DNA of 8,516 nucleotides from Sphaerochaeta sp. (lineage in GTDB: Bacteria > Spirochaetota > Spirochaetia > Sphaerochaetales > Sphaerochaetaceae): contig DMAO01000117.1 of the NCBI GenBank assembly GCA_003446545.1, positions 2,222 through 10,737 of the forward strand. Direction: 5' to 3'. Positions 1 to 6,213 of the stretch are shown one piece after another. Numbering within the stretch: the first letter of the stretch is position 1; the number at the start of each line of letters is the position of its first letter. A model generated the notes under the pieces. That model did no database searches and was not told the DNA's origin. It saw only the letters and a program-made list of their open reading frames with translations. A program made the position numbers and the translations under genes.

Positions 1-57
1 CCATCAGGGGAGCTGTACAGAAATTTCTCATATTGGATACAGGTATGAGGTTCCTTT

Positions 58-1086
58 CTATTTTTCCACAATTCTCTGCACAGAATCCCGTATTTCCAGA
101 CGTATGGGAAGTCGCCTATTGGGTTCGCTCACCGGTTCATTTCTGATTAGTTTCATGAGCATGGATATCGCAAGCTTTCCCTTTTCCCCAGAATCCTGGT
201 GGATGGTCGTCAGATGGGGGCGGACCAAGCGTGCGAAAATATTATCATCAAAACCTGTCACTGATATTTGTCTGGGGACTTCGATGCCACTATCCTGCAG
301 AAACGAGACCGCCTCGGCAGCATGATAGTCGGAGGAACAAACTAATGCCGTATATGGCGAGCTGTCATCGGCGAACTGTAGGTACAGTTTCTCTCGTTCC
401 CTGCGGGCCTTTGGCAATTGTACATAACAATCTTCGGGCAGAAGTTGCCCTTGCTCCTGAAATGCCTCACGGCATCCAGTGAAACGTGCTTTGTCTCCCC
501 CTGTGAACGAAGGGTCATTCGCAAGAAACACGATGCGGCTATGTCCCATCGAAAGCAGGTAACGGGCCATTTCATAGCCACCACGCTGATCCTGCAACCC
601 GATATTATAGTAGACTCGCTGGGTATCAGTGAAATAGGAATCGATAAACACCAAGGGGGTATCGATACTATCGCAAATGATGTTGCAGATGTTGCTAGGA
701 GCCCAGACCAGGACTAAACCAGCTAGTTTCCAGGCTTTGGAAAGACGTACGACCTCGGCCTCGTCACTGGTGGTATGCAACATCACAAAGTATCCGTTCT
801 CACGGATCTTGCGTTCCATGGCCCCCAATATTGCGGAAGAGAAGGGATCTTCAAGAACGGTCTCATCCCGACGTGGCTCCATGAACATGATCACGCCGAT
901 TATGCGGGAATCGCTATGCGCGAGGATGAGCGCACCCATGTTGGGGGCATATTGTTCCTCTTGGATGACGGCTTGTACTTTATTGAGAGTGCCCTGCGAT
1001 ACTCTGCCGAGCCTCCCATGTAGGACGTTGGCTACTGTAGTTGGGCTGACTCCTGCTTTTTGAGCAATTTTTTTTATTGTCGACAT
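58..1086 (-). CDS. LacI-family transcriptional regulator
   Basis: A 342-residue sugar-responsive repressor of ordinary LacI/GalR length. Residues 3-25 form the N-terminal helix-turn-helix (TIKKIAQKAGVSPTTVANVL), residues about 46-60 are the hinge region, and from about 62 the periplasmic-binding-protein-like effector domain begins (RIIGVIM). The family signature VTGFDD is at 276-281 and is followed by the usual P-x-LTTI motif near 290-295. It is expected to bind a palindromic operator as a dimer and to release it when a sugar or sugar derivative binds. It lies last in the sugar-transport locus, downstream of a GH4 enzyme gene and an intrinsic terminator. The best candidate operator is the palindrome at 5698-5723. 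The ATG at 1086 fits the family N-terminus, but the ribosome binding site is poor: only AGG one base before the start. The effector cannot be told from sequence. The family call is very secure; the target is inference. Confidence 0.95.
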   Translation of the reverse strand: MSTIKKIAQKAGVSPTTVANVLHGRLGRVSQGTLNKVQAVIQEEQYAPNMGALILAHSDSRIIGVIMFMEPRRDETVLEDPFSSAILGAMERKIRENGYFVMLHTTSDEAEVVRLSKAWKLAGLVLVWAPSNICNIICDSIDTPLVFIDSYFTDTQRVYYNIGLQDQRGGYEMARYLLSMGHSRIVFLANDPSFTGGDKARFTGCREAFQEQGQLLPEDCYVQLPKARREREKLYLQFADDSSPYTALVCSSDYHAAEAVSFLQDSGIEVPRQISVTGFDDNIFARLVRPHLTTIHQDSGEKGKLAISMLMKLIRNEPVSEPNRRLPIRLEIRDSVQRIVEK

Positions 1087-1101
1087 GCCTGTATCTTATC
1101 T

Positions 1102-1150
1102 AAAAAAAGGCGGATGCACACCCCCATTTGGAGCGAGTTTCCGCCTTTTT
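1102..1150 (-). terminator. Intrinsic terminator after the GH4 gene (possibly bidirectional)
   Basis: An 11-bp perfect stem pairs 1104-1114 (AAAAAGGCGGA) with 1140-1150 (TCCGCCTTTTT) around a 25-base loop. On the minus strand the stem is followed by a run of seven U residues (1108 to 1102), as in a Rho-independent terminator. It starts 6 bases beyond the GH4 stop codon, so it should end the transport/hydrolase transcript. The plus strand also ends in five T residues, so it could work in both directions. It ends only about 15 bases before the lacI-type gene's start codon. Confidence 0.85.
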
Positions 1151-1156
1151 ATACTG

Positions 1157-2512
1157 CTACTTCAAATATCCCAACCATTTTTTCTGCTGGTCGATCATCC
1201 TATCCACCATGGCTTCAATGTGAGAAGCCTGGTGTACTACAGGATTGGCCAGCATAGCCTGGATCACATACGCTTTCTTTCCTTGGATGATAGCTTCTGC
1301 TGTCAAATCGTACACACCGGCGTAAGACCTGAGCAAGGCAAGATACCCCTTTGGTACATCCCTCATCTTGATACCATTCACACCGTGTTTGTTAATGATT
1401 GCAGGAACCTCGACCGAGATCCACGATGGTAATTCTTCAATCAGCCCATCATTCTGCACATTGACTGCAGTTTCCTCATAACCGGAATCTCCAAGGATGC
1501 CTTCGATGATTGGAACCACCCGTTCGGATGTCTCCATTCGGATTTCTGGACGAGAATCTTGCGACAGCATGACTTTATACACATCATAAAAATCAAGGAT
1601 ACCCCGATGGTCTACCACATCCCAAGCCCAGCTCAAGTACTCTCCGAAGTGGCTGTCAGTTGTAATCGGTAGCAGCTGATAGTTTTTCAACATGAACTGG
1701 ACTAACCGGCGGTCTGCCCATTCATAACTGCTTATCATATCGGACTGGCCTTTATCGAACTTCTCGGAGGTCCCAAGATTTCCAGTTCTACGGTATTCAT
1801 CCAACAGGTCGCTATAGCCAGGCTCACGTTCGAAGAAAGCTCCAGCTTTTTCCAATACCTCAGGATAGAGGTCCCTGCCACTCTTGCGATCTGTCAACTC
1901 CAACAAGCAGCTGAAATGGTTCAATCCGGCCGCCCTGAAATGCAGATCCTCTGGCTTCCTATCAAGCATACGGGGCAACCATCGGCCTAGCCAACCGATT
2001 TCATGGCACATGCCGATGAAATTTGCTTGGGGATACACCCTTTTGACCGTTGTGCAAATGGATGTCATCGGATTCGAGTAATTGAAAACCCATGCTTTTG
2101 GACATATCTCCATAACATCCTTCATAATCTCCAGGATGACACGGCCGATACGCAGGGCGTGGAAAATCCCGCCGGGGCCTCCATTCTCACCGTAGACTTG
2201 GTGCACTCCATACTGCAATGGAATTTTCCAATCCTCATCCCACAATTGGAACCTATTCCCTACTTCGATAGAGGAGATGATGAAATCAGCATTTTCAAAC
2301 GCTTCTCTCCTGTTTGTGGTAGCATTCACGGTGAATTGGAGCTCATGCTTCGCAATGAACTCTTGCGCGCTATGCAAAACTTTCCCTAATGCCTGCTCGT
2401 TGATGTCCAGCAGTGTGATTTCGCTACCTGTCAGCATTTTACTGGTAAAAATATCGCCAAGCATACCATACCCAAACTGGATACTTCCGGCGCCTACCAA
2501 GACAATTTTCAT
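1157..2512 (-). CDS. Glycoside hydrolase family 4 (alpha-glycosidase type, NAD and metal dependent)
   Basis: A 451-residue GH4 enzyme, normal length for the family (AglA/MelA/LplD-type). GH4 enzymes cleave glycosides by an NAD-assisted oxidation-elimination mechanism that needs a divalent metal, in the cytoplasm. Visible signs: an N-terminal Rossmann motif (MKIVLVGAGS, 1-10) with an acidic residue D36 after beta-2, the GENGGPGG segment (108-115), NYSNP (144-148), the metal-ligand cysteine in GMCH (C169), the metal-ligand histidine in GLNH (H199), and the DSHFGEYL block (286-293). The C-terminal NDGLI-x-x-LP and VEVP segments (354-370) are also typical. The start is taken at the second ATG (2512): GGAG lies 6 bases upstream and the Rossmann strand begins directly. 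An ATG four codons earlier (2524) overlaps that GGAG. The gene follows the inner permease gene by 17 bases. Substrate (alpha-galactoside, alpha-glucoside, galacturonide or glucuronide) cannot be settled by eye. Confidence 0.93.
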   Translation of the reverse strand: MKIVLVGAGSIQFGYGMLGDIFTSKMLTGSEITLLDINEQALGKVLHSAQEFIAKHELQFTVNATTNRREAFENADFIISSIEVGNRFQLWDEDWKIPLQYGVHQVYGENGGPGGIFHALRIGRVILEIMKDVMEICPKAWVFNYSNPMTSICTTVKRVYPQANFIGMCHEIGWLGRWLPRMLDRKPEDLHFRAAGLNHFSCLLELTDRKSGRDLYPEVLEKAGAFFEREPGYSDLLDEYRRTGNLGTSEKFDKGQSDMISSYEWADRRLVQFMLKNYQLLPITTDSHFGEYLSWAWDVVDHRGILDFYDVYKVMLSQDSRPEIRMETSERVVPIIEGILGDSGYEETAVNVQNDGLIEELPSWISVEVPAIINKHGVNGIKMRDVPKGYLALLRSYAGVYDLTAEAIIQGKKAYVIQAMLANPVVHQASHIEAMVDRMIDQQKKWLGYLK

Positions 2513-2529
2513 ATGATACTCCATAAATC

Positions 2530-3417
2530 TTATTTTATTGAACCTTCTACCATTCCCTTAATGATATACCGTTGTGCGAACAGATACAGAATTATGAGAG
2601 GAAGCATGGCTATAAGAGTCGATGTCAAGATCAAGTCCCACTGCTTGAGATACGCACCCGCAAAGGCCGTCACTGCAATTGGTATTGTTTGGACAATACC
2701 GTTGGAGCCAAGCACGAGCAAGGGGAGCAAATAGTCGTTCCAAATCCAGATACCATTAAGAATCAGGACTGTAACAATAATCGGTTGCAAAAGGGGGAAT
2801 ACAATCGTAAAGAAAGTCCTCCCTCGGGAACAGCCATCGATGGTTGCGGCTTCTTCGAGTTCGTAAGGGATGCTTTTGATAAATCCATGGAAAATGAAGA
2901 TTGAGAGGGGGCTTCCGAAACCCAAGTAGGCAAACACGATTCCAGGAATGGTTCCGAGCAGACGAAAATGTAGGAAATCGCCGCTGATTCGCATCCATCG
3001 AACCAAGGGATACATTAAAACTTGAAAAGGGATGACCATAGCTGATACAAAAATCATGAAAAGTATAGTCGACCAGATAGTTTTATTTCGTACAAGCACC
3101 CATGCGCACATGGAGGAAAAAAGGGCTATAACCAGAAGCGAGAAAAAGGTAATCAATATACTGTCCACAAAGGCTCCCAAGTAATCGACTGTGGGATTAT
3201 TGAAAATCAGCGAGACATTGATAGCCAGCTGATTCCAGTTTGAAGGCAAAGCGATTGCATTGAAGATTATCTCCTTGGAGGTTTTTGCTGAATTGAGCAC
3301 AACCATACCAAAGGGAATCATAAACAGTATAAAAAGGATTGCAGTCAGGAGTTCCAGCAGAACCAAATTCCATTTTACTGTAGGGTGCAATTTTTTTTGT
3401 GCTTTTGTACTGTTCAT
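2530..3417 (-). CDS. ABC sugar transporter permease, MalG/CUT1 type
   Basis: A 295-residue inner-membrane subunit of a carbohydrate ABC importer. There are about six hydrophobic membrane segments (roughly 17-41, 83-107, 117-138, 155-178, 208-227, 262-281). The cytoplasmic EAA loop that contacts the ATPase begins at E188 (EEAATIDGCSRGRTFFTIVF, 188-207). The C-terminal tail RYIIKGMVEGSIK resembles the MalG ending. The start is set at ATG 3417, with GGAG 5 bases upstream. A GTG at 3420 is in frame but is only 2 bases from that GGAG. The ATG shares one base with the stop of the upstream permease (TGATG), so translation is probably coupled. It works with the partner permease and the binding protein. 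The ATPase is not encoded in this window. Confidence 0.95.
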   Translation of the reverse strand: MNSTKAQKKLHPTVKWNLVLLELLTAILFILFMIPFGMVVLNSAKTSKEIIFNAIALPSNWNQLAINVSLIFNNPTVDYLGAFVDSILITFFSLLVIALFSSMCAWVLVRNKTIWSTILFMIFVSAMVIPFQVLMYPLVRWMRISGDFLHFRLLGTIPGIVFAYLGFGSPLSIFIFHGFIKSIPYELEEAATIDGCSRGRTFFTIVFPLLQPIIVTVLILNGIWIWNDYLLPLLVLGSNGIVQTIPIAVTAFAGAYLKQWDLILTSTLIAMLPLIILYLFAQRYIIKGMVEGSIK

Positions 3418-4304
3418 CACATCTCCACCTCTTTCTTTTTATTCGCTGAGACTTGGATTAGGGATATCACAAGCAGCACAAAAAACAGTACTACAGCTTT
3501 GGCTTGTGCTTCCGCCATGCGGTTGGCGGTCGCGGTATTGAATATATTCATGGCAAGCAATTGGCTGGCTTTGACCGGAACATCGAGAAATCTAGTGGCT
3601 GGTCCGCCATTGGTCAATGTCAGGTTCATATCGAATTGTTTGAACGAGGTAGTCAGGGTTAAAAAGAGCGAGATAGTGAAGGCATTTGCCATCATCGGGA
3701 TCAGGATGTGGAATACCCGTGTGATATAATTCGCTCCATCTACGTTTGCCGCTTCCATGAGGGAGGCAGGAATGCTTTGGATAGAGGCAACATAAATCAA
3801 CATGATATAGCCGGCGTACTGCCAGGTGTTCACTGCAGCCATAGTCCATATGACCGTATGGGGAAGGCTGAGAAAAGATGTCTGCAATATTTTAATCGAT
3901 AGGATATTGCCGAAATCCACCAAGATGTTGTTCAGTATGAACTGCCAGATGTACCCTAGGACGATTCCCCCAATGAGGTAGGGGACAAAGAAACCTGCCC
4001 TATAGAAATTGCGTCTACGGAGTTTGCTTGTCACCATCAATGAAAGGCTAAAGCTTACGATGTTGACAAAGACAATATTGATAATTGTATATGCGATTGT
4101 TATCAAAAAGGAATACAGGAAATCTGGTGAGGAAAACAGGGACTGGAAATTCTTGAACCCCACGAAATTGACGGCGTTGTTCACACCATTCCAATCAGTC
4201 ATGGAAAAATAGAGACCAAAAAAGAAAGGGATGATGATAACCATGGTAAAGGCGAAAACACAAGGTGCCACGAACAGAACATTGACCAAGCGACTTTGTT
4301 TCAT
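3417..4304 (-). CDS. ABC sugar transporter permease, MalF/CUT1 type
   Basis: A 295-residue membrane subunit of the same importer. It has about six hydrophobic segments, beginning at residues 8-32 (VLFVAPCVFAFTMVIIIPFF), and a periplasmic stretch near 36-62 with the W-N-G / F-V-G-F-K-N-F pattern common in this subfamily. The EAA loop is at 184-207 (EAANVDGANYITRVFHILIP). The T-N-GGP motif at 231-235 is typical of MalF/UgpA-like permeases. The open frame reaches back to 4364, but the start is placed at ATG 4304: GGGAG lies 9 bases upstream, the family N-terminus begins there, and the upstream extension runs through a perfect hairpin. It follows the binding-protein gene after a 75-base gap and overlaps the next permease by one base. 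Confidence 0.94.
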   Translation of the reverse strand: MKQSRLVNVLFVAPCVFAFTMVIIIPFFFGLYFSMTDWNGVNNAVNFVGFKNFQSLFSSPDFLYSFLITIAYTIINIVFVNIVSFSLSLMVTSKLRRRNFYRAGFFVPYLIGGIVLGYIWQFILNNILVDFGNILSIKILQTSFLSLPHTVIWTMAAVNTWQYAGYIMLIYVASIQSIPASLMEAANVDGANYITRVFHILIPMMANAFTISLFLTLTTSFKQFDMNLTLTNGGPATRFLDVPVKASQLLAMNIFNTATANRMAEAQAKAVVLFFVLLVISLIQVSANKKKEVEM

Positions 4305-4334
4305 TTCATTCCACTCCCAGGATCGATTGGTAAA

Positions 4335-4369
4335 GGCTCTTGCAAAAACAATTGGTTTCTGCAAGAGCC
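4335..4369 (-). promoter_or_regulatory. Intercistronic mRNA hairpin after the binding-protein gene
   Basis: A perfect 10-bp inverted repeat, GGCTCTTGCA (4335-4344) and TGCAAGAGCC (4360-4369), with a 15-base loop. It sits in the 75-base gap between the binding-protein stop and the first permease start. On the transcript it is followed by only three U residues, so it is more likely a partial terminator or a 3'-end stabiliser than a full terminator. Such elements are known after malE-type genes, where they keep binding-protein mRNA in excess over permease mRNA. The structure is seen; the role is inferred. Confidence 0.75.
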
Positions 4370-4379
4370 GGGATTACTA

Positions 4380-5654
4380 CTACTTTGCGAGGTTCGCAAC
4401 CGCTTTTGTCATATCCGCGATAAACTGGTCTGTATTATCAGGGTTCTGAGCAAACAGATCGAAAATTGGTCCGAATATATTCTGTCCAGCGCCATCGGGT
4501 AACATCCCGAAGAACACGCCGTAGTTTCCACCCTTTGCGTTTGCTTCCATCAAAGCCTGGCTGAGTTGGCCGGAGGGCTTGAGTGTGACCGACTTGAAGG
4601 CTGGGATCATACCTGCCTTGTTGACCATGTAATCATGTCCTTCTGGAGTCGTTGCAATCGAAGTGAGGAAGGCTTTTGCCGCTTCAGCATTCGGACTCTT
4701 GGGATTCACACAGTACCAGCTTGGAGCGAACAGGTAGAGGCCTTTCTCTTCCACATCAAGAAATGCGTGAGGAGCGTAGCCGATCTTGAAGGTGACACCA
4801 AGCTGAGCAAGATTTGGATCCACCCAGTTTCCCTGATGGAGGAAAGCTGTCTTGCCTTGGGCGAAAGACCCAACCTGATCATCATAGCTACCATTCAGCA
4901 AGATTTTTTTATCAGCATACTTGAACAGCAGTTGGAGGTATTTTGTATATTGCAGGAAGCGTTCGCTATCCAGCTTGCCATTGAGTGCTTTCTCTATGAT
5001 GCTGGTGTCGTTGAAGTCGAGTCCTCCTCCCCAATACACAGCAAGATTGTGCTGGGCTGCGACCCACCACATTCCGCCAGCGACGGATGCGGCCATCGCC
5101 ACCGGTGCATCAATGCCAAGTTCAGCTTTTTTTGAGTCCAGCAGTTTGAATGCTTTCTCATATGCTGCACGGGTTGTCAATGTTGCCGGATCAATTCCAG
5201 CCTTCTTGAGGATTTCAGCGTTGTAGGCCAATCCGTAGCCTTCGATGGCGACTGGGAATCCAACCACTTTGCCATCGACTGTAAAGGCCAGATCGGTGTC
5301 GGCTGTCCATGGTTCGTTGCTTAGATCAGCGATGTAGTCTTTCCAGATCTCATAACCGCCACGCCCTTCGATCATGAATATGTCAGGCATCTGACCAGCT
5401 TGAGCTTTGGCTTTCATGGCACCACCGTAATCACCACCACCGCCAAGTGTTTCAACCTTCACAGTAACGCCGGGGGTTGCCTCTGAATATTTTGCTGCAT
5501 ACCCATCAATTGCGTCCTTGATCTCAACTTTGAGTTGGAACATGTTGACCGTAACATCTTTTGATTTTTCAGTTGTCCCTGCGCCGAAAGCCAAACCGGA
5601 AATGGTGGCAAACATCAAGCTGATTGCCAAGACTTTTAACAGTTTCTTTTTCAT
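4380..5654 (-). CDS. ABC transporter extracellular sugar-binding protein (family 1 type)
   Basis: A 424-residue solute-binding protein that captures the sugar outside the inner membrane and delivers it to the two permeases. Residues 1-24 form a signal peptide: lysine-rich start (MKKKLLK), hydrophobic core to about 22, then FGAG with a likely signal-peptidase I cut near 24-25. There is no lipobox cysteine. The mature chain begins GTTEKSKD, a style common in spirochaetes. The fold signature includes strand 34-41 followed by a helix, MPDIFMIEG (89-97), a hinge-like GFPVAIEGYGLAYN (132-145), and FAQGKTAFLHQGNW (264-277), typical of MalE/UgpB-like proteins. The start is ATG 5654, with AAGGGGG at 5664-5670 upstream. 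An upstream in-frame ATG at 5717 lies within the operator and would disrupt the signal peptide. It is first in the operon. The sugar is unknown. Confidence 0.95.
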   Translation of the reverse strand: MKKKLLKVLAISLMFATISGLAFGAGTTEKSKDVTVNMFQLKVEIKDAIDGYAAKYSEATPGVTVKVETLGGGGDYGGAMKAKAQAGQMPDIFMIEGRGGYEIWKDYIADLSNEPWTADTDLAFTVDGKVVGFPVAIEGYGLAYNAEILKKAGIDPATLTTRAAYEKAFKLLDSKKAELGIDAPVAMAASVAGGMWWVAAQHNLAVYWGGGLDFNDTSIIEKALNGKLDSERFLQYTKYLQLLFKYADKKILLNGSYDDQVGSFAQGKTAFLHQGNWVDPNLAQLGVTFKIGYAPHAFLDVEEKGLYLFAPSWYCVNPKSPNAEAAKAFLTSIATTPEGHDYMVNKAGMIPAFKSVTLKPSGQLSQALMEANAKGGNYGVFFGMLPDGAGQNIFGPIFDLFAQNPDNTDQFIADMTKAVANLAK

Positions 5655-5697
5655 CTTTTTCTTCCCCCTTAAGTTTAGGTGGTACGTATCCACACAA

Positions 5698-5723
5698 TAA
5701 TAGGTGTTACGTAACATCTATTA
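5698..5723 (-). promoter_or_regulatory. Palindromic operator, probable LacI-family site
   Basis: The core TGTTACGTAACA (5705-5716) is a perfect 12-bp palindrome with a central CG, as in most LacI/GalR operators. The symmetry extends outward through arms TAATAG (5698-5703) and CTATTA (5718-5723). Only one opposed pair (5704/5717) breaks the 26-bp dyad. It overlaps the predicted transcription start (about 5720) of the binding-protein operon, a classic repressor position. The LacI-type protein at 58-1086 is the obvious candidate ligand, which is inference. Confidence 0.85.
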
Positions 5724-5726
5724 AAT

Positions 5727-5754
5727 AGTATATATGCATCTCCCTCCCTGTCAA
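5727..5754 (-). promoter_or_regulatory. Sigma-70 type promoter of the sugar-transport operon
   Basis: On the minus strand a perfect -35 hexamer TTGACA (5754 to 5749) is followed after 16 bases by TATACT (5732 to 5727), one mismatch from the -10 consensus. Transcription should begin near 5720, inside the palindromic operator, leaving a leader of about 65 bases before the binding-protein ATG at 5654. The 16-base spacer is GA-rich. Confidence 0.82.
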
Positions 5755-5755
5755 G

Positions 5756-5795
5756 AAAAATAATTCAAGTATCAGGAAAATTATTCAAGCATCAG
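5756..5795 (-). repeat. Tandem 20-bp direct repeat upstream of the -35 box
   Basis: Two abutting 20-bp units read on the minus strand: CTGATGCTTGAATAATTTTC (5795-5776) and CTGATACTTGAATTATTTTT (5775-5756), 17 of 20 identical. They lie at about -36 to -75 from the predicted start, directly against the -35 region. A period of 20 bp, two helical turns, suits an activator that binds direct repeats on one DNA face, for example an AraC-type protein. No such regulator is encoded in the window, so the function is inference. Confidence 0.65.
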
Positions 5796-6127
5796 TTGAA
5801 ATTATAGGGGGATATATATCAAAATAAAGCAAGAGAGAATTCTCTTAACGCCTTATCAGGTAAAGAAGCTATTTTACCTGTCGGGATAATTCCCTACTGC
5901 CAATATGAGAAAGAGTGGTTGAACAGGAAGTCTCAAGAAGGGCATGAGACGGTTTTGCTTCTTTTCCAAGATTTTGGAGACATGATGTTTTCAATAGAAA
6001 ACGATTACCACTAAATACAGTAAAAATAGGCAATTTAAAGTACTGCCAAATCTGGAGAAGCATTGGATTTTTCTTCTTCAGAAAAGGATTCCTAGTGTAA
6101 CACCGTGTTTGAAAGATTTGAGATGTT
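5796..6127. other. Gene-free divergent intergenic stretch with short palindromes
   Basis: About 330 bases without a coding region I can support on either strand. Visible structures are the palindrome GATATATATC (5811-5820), the perfect 12-bp palindrome AGAGAATTCTCT (5834-5845), and an 8-bp hairpin CAGGTAAA / TTTACCTG (5857-5864 with 5873-5880, 8-base loop). None has a T-run, so none looks like a terminator. The stretch from about 5895 to 6100 is AT-rich and holds nothing I recognise. It may be long 5' leader, decayed sequence or an unseen small RNA. Confidence 0.5.
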
Positions 6128-6137
6128 TCCCTATTGT
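6109..6137 (+). promoter_or_regulatory. Candidate promoter of deoC-tdk
   Basis: TTGAAA (6109-6114), one mismatch from the -35 consensus, is followed after 17 bases by TATTGT (6132-6137), a four-of-six -10 match. Transcription would begin near 6144, about 70 bases before the deoC ATG. A perfect TATAAT also lies at 6144-6149 but has no good -35 at the right distance. This is a tentative call. Confidence 0.4.
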
Positions 6138-6169
6138 GCCACTTATAATTCCGTTGATAGCAATAGGGA
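6128..6169 (+). repeat. 9-bp inverted repeat around the candidate deoC promoter
   Basis: TCCCTATTG (6128-6136) and CAATAGGGA (6161-6169) are perfect reverse complements separated by 24 bases. Arm centres are about 33 bp apart, close to three helical turns. The left arm overlaps the candidate -10 box and the repeat encloses a TATAAT. It could be a pair of operator half-sites or, in a longer transcript, an RNA hairpin. A second small palindrome, GTAAGCTTAC, follows at 6176-6185. Confidence 0.5.
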
Positions 6170-6213
6170 TTTGGAGTAAGCTTACCATGTACCATTAAGC
6201 AATGGAGGTTGCC

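Noticed and set aside
27..49. Hairpin CTCATA / TATGAG after the LacI-type gene as a terminator
   Set aside because: The stem is only 6 bp with an 11-base loop and no U-run on the minus strand. Too weak to call.
4566..5135. Plus-strand open frame of 189 codons opposite the sugar-binding protein gene
   Set aside because: It is antisense to a gene with a clear signal peptide and family motifs. Its translation has no domain character.
5925..6101. Possible decayed transposase or other gene fragment on the plus strand
   Set aside because: One frame is open for about 50 codons but has no start, no recognised motif and several stops on both sides. No terminal inverted repeats or target duplication are visible.
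6192..6205. CCATT / AATGG hairpin that could mask the deoC ribosome site
   Set aside because: A 5-bp stem with a 4-base loop overlaps only two bases of GGAGG. It could easily arise by chance.
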